Below are positions 1 to 6,153 of a stretch of 8,718 nt of DNA, one piece after another (the stretch's first letter is position 1; each line of letters opens with the position of its first letter). This DNA comes from Prolixibacteraceae bacterium (lineage in GTDB: Bacteria; Bacteroidota; Bacteroidia; Bacteroidales; Prolixibacteraceae). The notes beneath the pieces are model-generated. The model did no database searches. It saw nothing but the letters and a program-made list of their open reading frames with translations, and was not told the origin of the DNA. The translations under genes were made by a program, and so were the position numbers. The stretch spans positions 1 to 8,718 of the forward strand of contig JAFGDX010000104.1 in assembly GCA_016931875.1 (NCBI GenBank), in the 5' to 3' direction.

Positions 1-393
1 CTCACCCGTCAAAAGCTGAGCCTGGAAATTACGCCCGACAACAATTTCCAGGTGCGCGATTTTATGAACGGCGGCAAAATACGCAGTGTCAAAACTCTAT
101 CGGGCGGACAAACTTTTCAGGCAGCGTTATCGCTGGCACTGGCACTGGCCGACAACATCCAGAAAATTACCGAATCGAACCAAAACTTCTTCTTTTTGGA
201 TGAGGGATTTGGCTCGCTCGACAAAGAGTCGCTGAACATTGTATTTGATACCTTAAAATCGCTGCGAAAAGAAAACCGTATTGTCGGCGTTATTTCCCAC
301 GTGGAAGAGATGCAGCAGGAAATCGATGTGCATCTGCGAATAGAGAATCAGGAGGAAAAAGGAAGTGTGATTCATTCCGGTTGGAGGGAGTAG
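1..393 (+). CDS. sbcC: SbcC-like exonuclease subunit / SMC-family ATPase, C-terminal part only
   Basis: The reading frame is open from base 1, so this is the last 130 residues of a much longer protein (SbcC is usually about 1000 residues). It shows the C-terminal ATPase lobe: ABC signature LSGGQ at visible residues 33-37 (nt 97-111), Walker B plus D-loop FFFLDEGFGSLD at 63-74, and an H-loop histidine in VGVISH at residue 100. SbcC pairs with the nuclease SbcD (Mre11-Rad50 type) to open hairpin and blocked DNA ends; sbcD would be expected upstream, outside the window. The long coiled coil that would separate SbcC from RecN or SMC is not visible, so the family call rests on the signature region and on the stop shortly after the H-loop. 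The stop TAG is at 391-393. The first visible ATG (64) and GTG (52) are internal codons, not starts. Confidence 0.85.
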   Translation, partial: LTRQKLSLEITPDNNFQVRDFMNGGKIRSVKTLSGGQTFQAALSLALALADNIQKITESNQNFFFLDEGFGSLDKESLNIVFDTLKSLRKENRIVGVISHVEEMQQEIDVHLRIENQEEKGSVIHSGWRE

Positions 394-440
394 TTGAAAC
401 TAATTTTGAAGGGTTTAACCTCATAGCTTTGTTAAAGATT

Positions 441-474
441 CTATTTTTAGCCGGATAAAATCAGGTAAAAATAG
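441..474. repeat. Hairpin between convergent genes, possible bidirectional terminator
   Basis: CTATTTTTA at 441-449 pairs perfectly with TAAAAATAG at 466-474. The stem can continue inward as CC/GG (451-452 with 464-465) and GA/TC (454-455 with 461-462) around a TAAAA loop, with a bulged G450 and one G/A mismatch. It lies in the 123-bp gap between the stop of sbcC (393) and the stop of the leftward chorismate mutase gene (517), which is where a shared terminator would be expected. Neither side carries a clean T tract, so efficient intrinsic termination is uncertain. Nothing else is recognisable in this gap. Confidence 0.45.
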
Positions 475-516
475 TAGAAAAACAGCTTTGTGGATTTTGT
501 TAATGAATAACAGGTT

Positions 517-831
517 TTATTCTTTTTTGGTTTGTTTTTTTTTCAGAAGTTCAAGTTCGTGTTTTATATTATTTTCTATCAAAATCAGAAACATCTTTTC
601 AAAAGTATCAGCATCCAATCCATTTTCTTCCGCCCATTTCCGGCGGTCGCGAATCACCTGTTTTACCCTGTCGCCGGCCTGTACGCCTTTTTTATCCTTT
701 TTAAACCGAACAATTTCTTCAACATATTTGTAACGTTTTCCAAACAGGGCAATAATCTGTTTGTCGATTTTGTCAATTTCGCTTCTGATTTCTTCTGCCG
801 AAACGCAGTCCTTTGGATGTGTCAAGTTCAT
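517..831 (-). CDS. AroQ-class (PchB-like) chorismate mutase, stand-alone
   Basis: This is a 104-residue all-helical protein of the monofunctional chorismate mutase type II family, which converts chorismate to prephenate on the way to Phe and Tyr. By memory alignment it resembles PchB (isochorismate pyruvate lyase / chorismate mutase) along its whole length: the N-terminal P-x-D-C, IRSEIDKIDKQI, RYKYV, RFK and RRKWAEENGLD blocks all have counterparts. Expected active-site residues are R16, R33 and K44; the position equivalent to PchB Gln90 appears to be E92. No isochorismate synthase or siderophore gene is next to it, so I infer chorismate mutase activity rather than salicylate formation, but the sequence does not exclude the lyase. 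The ATG at 829-831 is the first in frame and gives the family-typical length; no Shine-Dalgarno is visible, which is normal for Bacteroidota. No clear promoter was found upstream. No symbol is given because AroQ names a fold class. Confidence 0.86.
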   Translation of the reverse strand: MNLTHPKDCVSAEEIRSEIDKIDKQIIALFGKRYKYVEEIVRFKKDKKGVQAGDRVKQVIRDRRKWAEENGLDADTFEKMFLILIENNIKHELELLKKKQTKKE

Positions 832-918
832 GGTCGATGAATATTAACTTAGTAACCTGGTGATTGTAATCGCAAAATAAAAAATAATTTTGTCAAGCTG
901 GTATTGAATTGTGATTTT

Positions 919-948
919 TTTGCAAGTATTTGTATGAATTTGCAAGTA
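919..948. repeat. Phased 10-bp direct repeat in the divergent intergenic region
   Basis: TTTGCAAGTA occurs at 919-928 and again, identical, at 939-948. Between them lies a third degenerate unit, TTTGTATGAA, at 929-938, so TTTG recurs every 10 bases. Each outer copy contains the palindrome TTGCAA (920-925, 940-945), placing two palindromic half-sites on one face of the helix two turns apart. The array lies between the leftward chorismate mutase gene and the rightward thrS promoter, about 70 bp upstream of the -33 box. It could be an operator or just AT-rich sequence; no regulator is identified. Confidence 0.4.
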
Positions 949-1021
949 AAAATCATTGATTTTATTTGGAATTACAATTAATGCTCTTGTTCAGATTCTT
1001 AAAACATAATCTAAAATTGTA

Positions 1022-1052
1022 TTGTTAATAATAAGGAAGATCAATATCTTTG
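1022..1052 (+). promoter_or_regulatory. Bacteroidota-type promoter for the thrS-infC-rpmI-rplT operon
   Basis: TATCTTTG at 1045-1052 matches the Bacteroidota -7 consensus TAnnTTTG exactly, and TTG at 1022-1024 lies 20 bp upstream, a fitting spacing for the -33 element. Transcription would start near 1059, leaving a leader of only about 30 nt before thrS. That leaves no room for a T-box or a peptide attenuator. Confidence 0.75.
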
Positions 1053-1088
1053 CAACCTTTAAAGAAAAAGAAAAATAAGTTACAATAA

Positions 1089-3038
1089 ATGGTACAAATT
1101 ACCCTTCCTGATAAAAGTATAAAGGAATTTCCGGAGGCCGTAGATGGTTACGAAATTGCAAAATCAATTTCACCGCGGTTGGCAAAAGATGTGTTATCCG
1201 TTTCGGTAAACGGGGAAGTTTGGGATTTAACCCGCAAAATAACAAAAAATGCCACGGTAAAACTTCATACATGGGACGACAGGGAAGGAAAGGAAACATT
1301 CTGGCACTCGTCGGCACATTTAATGGCCGAAGCAATCGAGCATTTTTTCCCTGGAACAAAATTTGGTATTGGCCCCACAGTTGATACCGGTTTTTATTAT
1401 GATATTGATTTGCCGGAAGGAAAGCAGCTTTCAGAAAAAGACCTGCAAAAAATTGAGCAGAAAATGCTGGAACTGGCCCGTCAGAAAAATGAGATTGTGC
1501 GTTCCGAAATTTCCAAGGAAGATGCGCTGAATATGTTCACAACAAAAAACGATGAACTGAAACTGGAATTGATCAGCGAGCTGGAAGACGGAACAATCAC
1601 ACTTTACAATCAGGGTAATTTTACCGATTTGTGCCGCGGGCCGCACCTGCCCAATACCGGGTTTATAAAGGCCATAAAATTAACCTCCATTGCCGGGGCC
1701 TACTGGCGTGGCGATGAACACAACAAAATGCTTACGCGGGTTTACGGCGTTACTTTCCCAAAGCAAAAAATGCTGGAAGAATACCTGGCAATGCTCGAAG
1801 AAGCCAAAAAACGCGACCACCGGAAAATTGGGAAAGAAATGGAACTCTTTACTTTTTCGGAAGAAGTTGGGCAGGGGTTGCCACTTTGGTTGCCCAAAGG
1901 CACCCAGTTGCGGATGCAGTTGGAAGATTTTCTGAAAAAAGTACAGAAAAAGTACGGCTACGAGCAGGTAATGACTCCGCATATTGGCGATGTAAGATTG
2001 TATAAAACTTCGGGGCATTATGAAAAGTACGGCAAGGATTCGTTTCAAACCATAAAGACCCCGGCTGAAGGTGAAGAGTACATGCTGAAGCCAATGAACT
2101 GCCCGCATCATTGCGAAATTTACAAATGGAAACCAAAATCGTACAAAGATTTGCCCATTCGTATGGCCGAATTTGGAACGGTTTACCGGTACGAAATGAG
2201 TGGCGAGTTACACGGTTTGACACGTGTTCGTGGTTTTACTCAGGACGATGCACATATTTTCTGCCGGCCCGACCAGTTAAAAGATGAATTCAAAAAAGTA
2301 ATTGATATCATTTTTATCATTTTTAAAGCCATTGATTTTAAGGATTACACAGCTCAAATCTCGTTACGCGATCCGGAAAAGCCGGAAAAATACATTGGTT
2401 CAAAAGAAAACTGGGACAAGGCGGAACAGGCCATTATTGAAGCCTGCGAGGAGAAAGGGTTGAAGACAGTGACCGAGTTAGGCGAAGCAGCTTTTTACGG
2501 CCCTAAACTCGATTTTATGATCAAGGATGCACTGGGCCGGAACTGGCAACTGGGTACCATCCAGGTGGATTACAATCTGCCCGAGCGGTTTCAGCTCGAA
2601 TACATTGGCGCGGATGATAACCGGCATCGCCCTGTGATGATTCACCGCGCACCCTTTGGATCAATGGAACGCTTTATTGCCGTTTTAATCGAACACACCG
2701 CCGGTAAATTCCCCTTGTGGCTTACCCCGGAACAGGCGGTTGTTTTACCGATTAGTGAAAAGTATAACGATTATGCAAAAAAAGTTTCAAATTTTCTAAA
2801 TATTTCCGATATTCGCACCGTCGTTGACGAACGTAATGAAAAGATTGGTAGGAAGATACGCGACAACGAATTAAAGAGGATACCCTATCTGCTGATTGTG
2901 GGCGAAAAAGAAACCGAAACCGAAACCGTTTCAGTAAGGCGCCAGGGCGAGGGAGATAAAGGGAGTATGAAAACCAGCGAATTCGCTGATTTTGTTTTAA
3001 ATGAAGTAAGAGATCAATTATCAGGATTGTATAACTAA
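1089..3038 (+). CDS. thrS: Threonyl-tRNA synthetase
   Basis: This is a full-length 649-residue class II cytoplasmic synthetase that charges tRNA-Thr. Domains in order are: TGS domain at about 1-62; editing domain at about 65-225 with H73-x3-H77 and C182-x3-H186, which clear mischarged Ser-tRNA; catalytic core at about 245-545; anticodon-binding domain at about 547-645. Zinc ligands align as C338 (in NCPHH), H389 (in DDAHIF) and H519 (in MIHRAP). Motif 2 contains R367 in TVYRYE, and motif 3 contains R528 in GSMERFI. No key residue is missing. The ATG at 1089 gives the usual MVQITLPD start; there is no Shine-Dalgarno, only an A-rich leader. It is the first gene of the translation operon, 18 nt before the infC start. 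A hexamer GAAACC is repeated three times at 2910-2927, encoding alternating Glu/Thr in a variable loop without changing the family length. Confidence 0.98.
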   Translation: MVQITLPDKSIKEFPEAVDGYEIAKSISPRLAKDVLSVSVNGEVWDLTRKITKNATVKLHTWDDREGKETFWHSSAHLMAEAIEHFFPGTKFGIGPTVDTGFYYDIDLPEGKQLSEKDLQKIEQKMLELARQKNEIVRSEISKEDALNMFTTKNDELKLELISELEDGTITLYNQGNFTDLCRGPHLPNTGFIKAIKLTSIAGAYWRGDEHNKMLTRVYGVTFPKQKMLEEYLAMLEEAKKRDHRKIGKEMELFTFSEEVGQGLPLWLPKGTQLRMQLEDFLKKVQKKYGYEQVMTPHIGDVRLYKTSGHYEKYGKDSFQTIKTPAEGEEYMLKPMNCPHHCEIYKWKPKSYKDLPIRMAEFGTVYRYEMSGELHGLTRVRGFTQDDAHIFCRPDQLKDEFKKVIDIIFIIFKAIDFKDYTAQISLRDPEKPEKYIGSKENWDKAEQAIIEACEEKGLKTVTELGEAAFYGPKLDFMIKDALGRNWQLGTIQVDYNLPERFQLEYIGADDNRHRPVMIHRAPFGSMERFIAVLIEHTAGKFPLWLTPEQAVVLPISEKYNDYAKKVSNFLNISDIRTVVDERNEKIGRKIRDNELKRIPYLLIVGEKETETETVSVRRQGEGDKGSMKTSEFADFVLNEVRDQLSGLYN

Positions 3039-3042
3039 TAAT

Positions 3043-3059
3043 AGGAGGAATTTAAAATA
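3043..3059 (+). promoter_or_regulatory. Strong Shine-Dalgarno and AUA start codon of infC
   Basis: AGGAGG at 3043-3048 is followed by 8 bases and then ATA at 3057-3059, the best spacing available for an initiator. A perfect Shine-Dalgarno stands out here because the other genes in the window lack one. From ATA the frame reads (M)AIKRRGPGR, as expected for the N-terminus of Bacteroidota IF-3. The in-frame stop TAG at 3042-3044 excludes a more distant start. Confidence 0.85.
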
Positions 3060-3620
3060 GCTATTAAAAGAAGAGGTCCAGGCAGAAATTACCAGCCAAG
3101 AAGAGAACAGGAACCGGAACACCGTATTAATCACAGAATAAAGGTGCCTCAAGTACGGCTGGTAGGGGATAACATTGAAAATCCAGGCATTTATCCTTTA
3201 CGAGAGGCATTACGCATTGCAGACGAATTGGAGCTGGATTTAGTGGAAATATCGCCAAAAGCAGATCCTCCCGTTTGCAAAATAATTGATTACTCAAAGT
3301 TTCTTTACCAGCAAAAAAAGAAACAAAAAGAGATGAAAGCCAAAGCGGTTAAAGTGGTGGTAAAAGAAATACGTTTCGGGCCACAAACCGATGAGCACGA
3401 CTTTAATTTTAAACTTCGCCATGCTGAGAAATTTCTCAAAGAAGGAGCAAAAGTAAAGGCTTTCGTTTTTTTTAAAGGAAGGTCGATCCTGTTTAAGGAA
3501 CAGGGCGAAATTCTGTTGCTGAAACTGGCTACATCACTGGAAGAACTCGGAACAGTGGAACAAATGCCAAAGCTGGAAGGGAAACGAATGACCATGTATA
3601 TTTCACCAAAAAAGAAATAA
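3057..3620 (+). CDS. infC: Translation initiation factor IF-3 with a non-canonical AUA start
   Basis: This 187-residue factor binds the 30S subunit, prevents premature 50S joining and rejects wrong start codons and initiator tRNAs. The start is placed at ATA 3057, not at GTG 3144, because the intervening 29 codons encode the conserved basic tail and the EHRINHRI block found in IF-3, and because a perfect AGGAGG precedes the ATA. The N-domain spans about 22-90 with VRLVGDN at 33-39, DLVEISP and the signature around KIIDYSKF at 75-82; a lysine-rich linker helix follows; the C-domain (about 99-187) contains [18 protein letters not shown] and LEGKRM. E. coli infC starts with AUU and is repressed by its own product through start-codon discrimination; the same autoregulation is inferred here. 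It lies 18 nt after thrS and 34 nt before rpmI. Confidence 0.93.
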   Translation: MAIKRRGPGRNYQPRREQEPEHRINHRIKVPQVRLVGDNIENPGIYPLREALRIADELELDLVEISPKADPPVCKIIDYSKFLYQQKKKQKEMKAKAVKVVVKEIRFGPQTDEHDFNFKLRHAEKFLKEGAKVKAFVFFKGRSILFKEQGEILLLKLATSLEELGTVEQMPKLEGKRMTMYISPKKK

Positions 3621-3654
3621 TATAGTTCTTTGAAAAAATTTAATTCGTAGGATT

Positions 3655-3852
3655 ATGCCAAAAATGAAGACAAACTCCGGAGCTAAAAAACGTTTTAGAC
3701 TTACCGGAAGTGGAAAAATTAAAAGGAAACATGCCTACAAAAGCCACATTTTGACTAAAAAAAGTACAAAACGTAAACGGAACCTTACTTATTGGACTAC
3801 CATTGACAAGACCAATGAGAGTAACGTTAAGCTTTTGTTGAATATGAAGTAA
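3655..3852 (+). CDS. rpmI: 50S ribosomal protein L35 (bL35)
   Basis: This 65-residue, very basic protein has the L35 pattern: [20 protein letters not shown] at the N-terminus, then [20 protein letters not shown] in the middle. Length matches the family (about 64-66). L35 binds 23S rRNA in the large subunit. Its place between infC and rplT is the conserved bacterial order. The ATG at 3655 follows AGGA by only 2 nt, too close to act as a normal Shine-Dalgarno, so initiation probably relies on the A/T-rich leader or on coupling. The stop codon (3850-3852) lies within the first hairpin of the following spacer. Confidence 0.97.
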   Translation: MPKMKTNSGAKKRFRLTGSGKIKRKHAYKSHILTKKSTKRKRNLTYWTTIDKTNESNVKLLLNMK

Positions 3853-3946
3853 CCGGTTTCGGTTGCCAAAAGTTCCTTTTAAAAGTGAAAGGTAAATAAA
3901 GTAATAAACCAGATGATTGTGCTTTAAAGTGCCCCGGTAACCCGGG
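3851..3946 (+). promoter_or_regulatory. Structured rpmI-rplT spacer, candidate control element
   Basis: The gap between rpmI and rplT is 123 nt, unlike the short gaps earlier in the operon. It contains AACCG/CGGTT (3851-3855 with 3860-3864, GTTT loop, overlapping the rpmI stop), a weaker CCTTT/AAAGG pairing further on, and a GC-rich CCCGG/CCGGG stem (3933-3937 with 3942-3946, TAAC loop). No T tract follows, so these are not terminators. L20 represses its own operon by binding leader RNA in E. coli and Bacillus, so an L20 site is a reasonable but unproven idea. Confidence 0.35.
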
Positions 3947-3975
3947 AACGCCAATTATCAAAAAAAAGTAAAAGT

Positions 3976-4320
3976 ATGCCAAGAAGTGTAAATCATGTAG
4001 CATCACGGGCCCGAAGAAAAAAATTATTAAAAAAGACGAAAGGTTATTTCGGCTCCCGTAAAAATGTCTGGACGGTTGCCAAGAATACCTGGGAAAAAGG
4101 CCAGCAGTATGCTTACCGCGACAGGAAAGCCAAAAAAAGAACATTCCGTGCATTGTGGATTCAGCGAATTAACGCTGCCGCACGCCTTGAAGGAATGTCG
4201 TATTCACAATTCATGGGATTGTTAAAAAAGAACGATATTGAAATCAACAGGAAAGTTCTCGCTGATTTGGCCATGAACCAGCCTGATGCATTCAAAGCAA
4301 TCGTTGATAAAGTAAAATAA
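3976..4320 (+). CDS. rplT: 50S ribosomal protein L20 (bL20)
   Basis: This complete 114-residue L20 is needed for early assembly of the 50S subunit through 23S rRNA binding. It has the long basic N-terminal extension ([20 protein letters not shown], then GYFGSRKN at 23-30) and the globular-domain signature [14 protein letters not shown] at 53-66 followed by AAAR. Length agrees with the family (about 115-120). The ATG at 3976 gives the invariant MPR start; an A-rich stretch just upstream replaces a Shine-Dalgarno. It is the last gene of the operon and is followed by a strong terminator. In other bacteria L20 acts as the operon's repressor. Confidence 0.98.
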   Translation: MPRSVNHVASRARRKKLLKKTKGYFGSRKNVWTVAKNTWEKGQQYAYRDRKAKKRTFRALWIQRINAAARLEGMSYSQFMGLLKKNDIEINRKVLADLAMNQPDAFKAIVDKVK

Positions 4321-4349
4321 CAAAGCTGTATTGTTTTAAGGTGAAATAG

Positions 4350-4383
4350 AAAAAACCCGAAGTTCAAAATCTTCGGGTTTTTT
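4350..4383 (+). terminator. Intrinsic terminator after rplT
   Basis: A 13-bp perfect stem (4350-4362 with 4371-4383; core CCCGAAG/CTTCGGG) with an 8-nt loop is preceded by A6 and runs into T6. Because A and T tracts flank the GC core symmetrically it could also work on the opposite strand. It closes the thrS-rplT operon. Confidence 0.93.
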
Positions 4384-4434
4384 GTTTCAATGTATTATAA
4401 AATGCTTTTAATCTGAATAATGAGCTAACCAATT

Positions 4435-5079
4435 ATGCCGAAGTATTTTTTTATTATGATGGGAATTATTCTTTCATTTTCGTCTTTTTCGCAGGAAGAG
4501 AGAAGAGTACAGTTGTGGAATTACAACAAAATATCGGTGCCACTTGGTGAAAAAACGGCTCTTGAAATGGCAGAAAAAATTCATTACACTCCCAAAACCA
4601 GCAGTGTGGATGTAAAATTTGGCGATGTATGGATGACGCATCAGTGTAACGACTGGCTTGGATGTGCCGGAGGTTTCAGATTGGGATATGCCAAAAATAA
4701 CAACGAGTGGCTGGAAGAAAGGCGCACCATGTTTTTAACAGAACTTTCGAAAGAAATCAAAAATTTTGAATTGGGATTGTCGGGACGATTTGAATACCGC
4801 TGGTTTAAAACCGCCGACGAACATTTTCGTTTCCGGCAAAAATTAAACATCGATTTTCCACCTTTGGCCAATTGGGGACTGCGTTTTTTTACGACTGAAG
4901 AATCTTTTATTAAAATGAACCGTGAAAAAACTCACCTCGCTCGCGTTTATGCGGGTATAAATGTGATTAACATTAAACATTTTGAAATAAAAATGTATTA
5001 TTCGCTGGAAAAATATAAATTGTTAAACCAGTGGAATACCTCTGATATTGTTGGAATAAACATGGATATCAGTCTCTAA
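4435..5079 (+). CDS. DUF2490-like probable outer-membrane beta-barrel protein
   Basis: This 214-residue protein of unknown function has a signal peptide at 1-19 (hydrophobic IMMGIILSFSSFS, likely cleaved before Q20). The rest alternates polar and hydrophobic residues in short strands rich in Trp, Tyr and Phe. It has DUF2490 features seen in many Bacteroidota: an early W (VQLWNY), a strand with RFEYRWF at 118-124, the R-F-R-x-K-L block at 132-137, a TEESF segment at 154-158 and a late LARVYAGI strand at 168-175. I infer a small outer-membrane barrel; ligand or substrate is unknown. C71 and C77 are close enough to form a disulfide in a loop. The ATG at 4435 is chosen because it directly precedes the signal sequence. 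It lies 52 nt after the rplT terminator, and no TAnnTTTG promoter was found in the gap, so its expression source is unclear. Confidence 0.75.
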   Translation: MPKYFFIMMGIILSFSSFSQEERRVQLWNYNKISVPLGEKTALEMAEKIHYTPKTSSVDVKFGDVWMTHQCNDWLGCAGGFRLGYAKNNNEWLEERRTMFLTELSKEIKNFELGLSGRFEYRWFKTADEHFRFRQKLNIDFPPLANWGLRFFTTEESFIKMNREKTHLARVYAGINVINIKHFEIKMYYSLEKYKLLNQWNTSDIVGINMDISL

Positions 5080-5085
5080 CAAAAC

Positions 5086-5104
5086 ATCTTTTTACAAAAA
5101 AGAT
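5086..5104. repeat. AT-rich hairpin after the DUF2490 gene
   Basis: ATCTTTTT (5086-5093) and AAAAAGAT (5097-5104) form an 8-bp perfect stem with an ACA loop, 6 nt after the stop codon. The stem has one GC pair and no following T tract, so it would be a weak terminator or a 3'-end stabilising element at best. The remaining bases up to 5180 show no recognisable promoter. Confidence 0.3.
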
Positions 5105-5180
5105 TATCAATTTATTAAACTATTGGTTTATTCCCGGGTCTCATTACTGTTAAAAAGTAATAACATAAATAAATGAGCCA

Positions 5181-5552
5181 ATGAAAAAGTTAGGATTTTT
5201 ATTTGTTGCCATTGTATTAGGCACAACATTGAGTGTGGCACAGCCCCAGGGGCCCAGGAATCCTGAGGATATGGCCAAACGCCAAACCGAACAGATAAAG
5301 GAAGCTGTTGGTTTGGACAGCGACCAGGAAAAGAAGGTGTACGATTTGAATCTTGAAATGAGCAAAAAGATGCAGGCAATATTTCAGGAAAATCAAGGTG
5401 GAGACAGGGATGCAATGCGTGAAAAGATGACCGCTTTGAGAGAAGATCAAAACAAAAAGATGAAAGAAATCCTCAATGATGAACAGTGGGGCAAATACGA
5501 AAAGTATCTTGAGGAAAGACGTTCCAGATTTGGACGCCCGGGCGGCCAGTAA
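5181..5552 (+). CDS. Small periplasmic helical protein, Spy/CpxP-like
   Basis: This is a 123-residue exported protein. Residues 1-20 form a clear signal peptide (MKKLG, then FLFVAIVLG, cleavage after SVA). The mature part is highly charged and predicted to be helical, rich in Lys, Glu, Gln and Met, and ends in a Gly/Pro/Arg tail. Two L-x-x-x-Q motifs, LDSDQ at 45-49 and LNDEQ at 98-102, resemble the paired LTxxQ motifs of the Spy/CpxP family of periplasmic chaperones and envelope-stress sensors; the order of helices also fits. Similarity is low, so this is a fold-level inference. Bacteroidota have many uncharacterised proteins of this kind. There is no lipobox cysteine, so it should be soluble in the periplasm. 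It lies 101 bp after the DUF2490 gene and is followed by its own terminator. Confidence 0.7.
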   Translation: MKKLGFLFVAIVLGTTLSVAQPQGPRNPEDMAKRQTEQIKEAVGLDSDQEKKVYDLNLEMSKKMQAIFQENQGGDRDAMREKMTALREDQNKKMKEILNDEQWGKYEKYLEERRSRFGRPGGQ

Positions 5553-5590
5553 GAAAATGATATTCTTTTGAAAAGTTTAGTTTGGTTAGT

Positions 5591-5620
5591 GGGTTTACAC
5601 AGTGGTGTAAGCCCTTTTTT
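5591..5620 (+). terminator. Intrinsic terminator after the Spy-like gene
   Basis: GGGTTTACAC (5591-5600) pairs with GTGTAAGCCC (5605-5614), a 10-bp stem with one G-U pair and an AGTG loop, followed by T6 at 5615-5620. The T tract overlaps the stop codon of the opposing ribH gene (5619-5621). On the minus strand no T tract follows, so it acts mainly for the rightward gene. Confidence 0.9.
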
Positions 5621-6104
5621 ATTGAAATGAAGCTTTCAGTGCAACCATTTTAATGGCGGTAACAGCCGCCTCGTCGCCTTTGTTGCCGTGTATTCCTCCG
5701 GCCCGATCAAGCGCCTGTTGCTGGTTGTTGGTGGTTAAAACACCAAAAACAAATGGTTTATTGTATTTCAAATTCAGATCAACGGTTCCCTGGGTAACAC
5801 CCTGGCAAATAAAATCGAAATGCCGGGTTTCTCCCTGAATAACACAACCCAGTAAAATAACGGCATCCACATTTTCCATTTCGGCAAAATACTGCCCGCC
5901 CAGAGGCAGTTCAAAACTACCCGGAACATATTTTATCAAAATATTTTCATCAGCGGCACCGTGTTTTTTTAGCGTATTTGCCGCACCTTCAGCAAGAGCA
6001 AAAGTAATTTCAGGGTTCCATTCGGCTACCACCAGGCCAAAACGCATGTTTTCGGCTGAGGGGACGGAATTTACATCGTATTGTGAAAGATCTTTTGTAG
6101 CCAT
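5619..6104 (-). CDS. ribH: 6,7-dimethyl-8-ribityllumazine synthase
   Basis: This 161-residue lumazine synthase joins 5-amino-6-ribitylamino-uracil with dihydroxybutanone phosphate, the penultimate step of riboflavin synthesis. Motifs are the EWN substrate site at 28-30 (W29 stands where many have Phe), VPGSFELPL at 60-68, GCVIQGETRHFDF at 86-98 with catalytic H95, and the C-terminal FGVLTTNNQQQALDRAGG at 120-137 with R134, then NKGDEAA. The ATG at 6102-6104 (MATKDLSQ) is preferred over the in-frame ATG at 6126-6128, which sits inside a terminator hairpin and would add an unrelated MRGFLFAN. No other riboflavin gene is adjacent. The start lies 10 nt after the T tract of the terminator of the upstream TPR gene, and no separate promoter or FMN riboswitch is visible, so ribH may depend on read-through. 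Confidence 0.96.
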   Translation of the reverse strand: MATKDLSQYDVNSVPSAENMRFGLVVAEWNPEITFALAEGAANTLKKHGAADENILIKYVPGSFELPLGGQYFAEMENVDAVILLGCVIQGETRHFDFICQGVTQGTVDLNLKYNKPFVFGVLTTNNQQQALDRAGGIHGNKGDEAAVTAIKMVALKASFQ

Positions 6105-6114
6105 GTTTGCAAAT

Positions 6115-6137
6115 AAAAAACCCCTCATTAAGAGGGG
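6115..6137 (-). terminator. Intrinsic terminator/attenuator between the TPR gene and ribH
   Basis: Read on the minus strand, CCCCTC pairs with GAGGGG (6132-6137 with 6121-6126) around a 5-nt loop and is followed by T6 (6115-6120). It begins 16 nt after the stop of the TPR gene. The ribH start codon lies only 10 nt beyond the T tract, so the hairpin sits in the ribH leader. Confidence 0.85.
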
Positions 6138-6153
6138 CTATTTTGAAAATGGT

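Noticed and set aside
488..840. Plus-strand open frames opposite the chorismate mutase gene
   Set aside because: Low-complexity Phe/Ser-rich translations, the usual antisense product of Lys/Glu-rich coding sequence.
873..880. TTATTTTG on the minus strand as promoter for the chorismate mutase gene
   Set aside because: One mismatch in the key TA of TAnnTTTG and no TTG at a suitable distance upstream.
1053..1088. T-box or leader-peptide control of thrS
   Set aside because: The leader from the predicted start site is about 30 nt, too short for either, and no terminator hairpin precedes the gene.
1680..2223. Long open frames on the minus strand inside thrS
   Set aside because: They have no family features, start within conserved synthetase codons and are explained as antisense shadows of a well-supported gene.
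2910..2927. Three tandem GAAACC hexamers in thrS
   Set aside because: They encode alternating Glu/Thr in a variable loop with no length change against the family as I recall it; probably chance or old slippage.
3144..3620. A shorter IF-3 starting at GTG 3144
   Set aside because: It would drop the conserved EHRINHRI block and basic tail and has no Shine-Dalgarno, while the ATA at 3057 has a perfect one at good spacing.
4384..4434. A promoter for the DUF2490 gene
   Set aside because: No TAnnTTTG box with a spaced TTG was found; TAATCTGA at 4409 is too divergent.
6105..6128. ribH start at the ATG 6126-6128
   Set aside because: The codon lies in the loop region of the terminator, and the extra eight residues do not resemble lumazine synthase; ATG 6104 gives a normal length.
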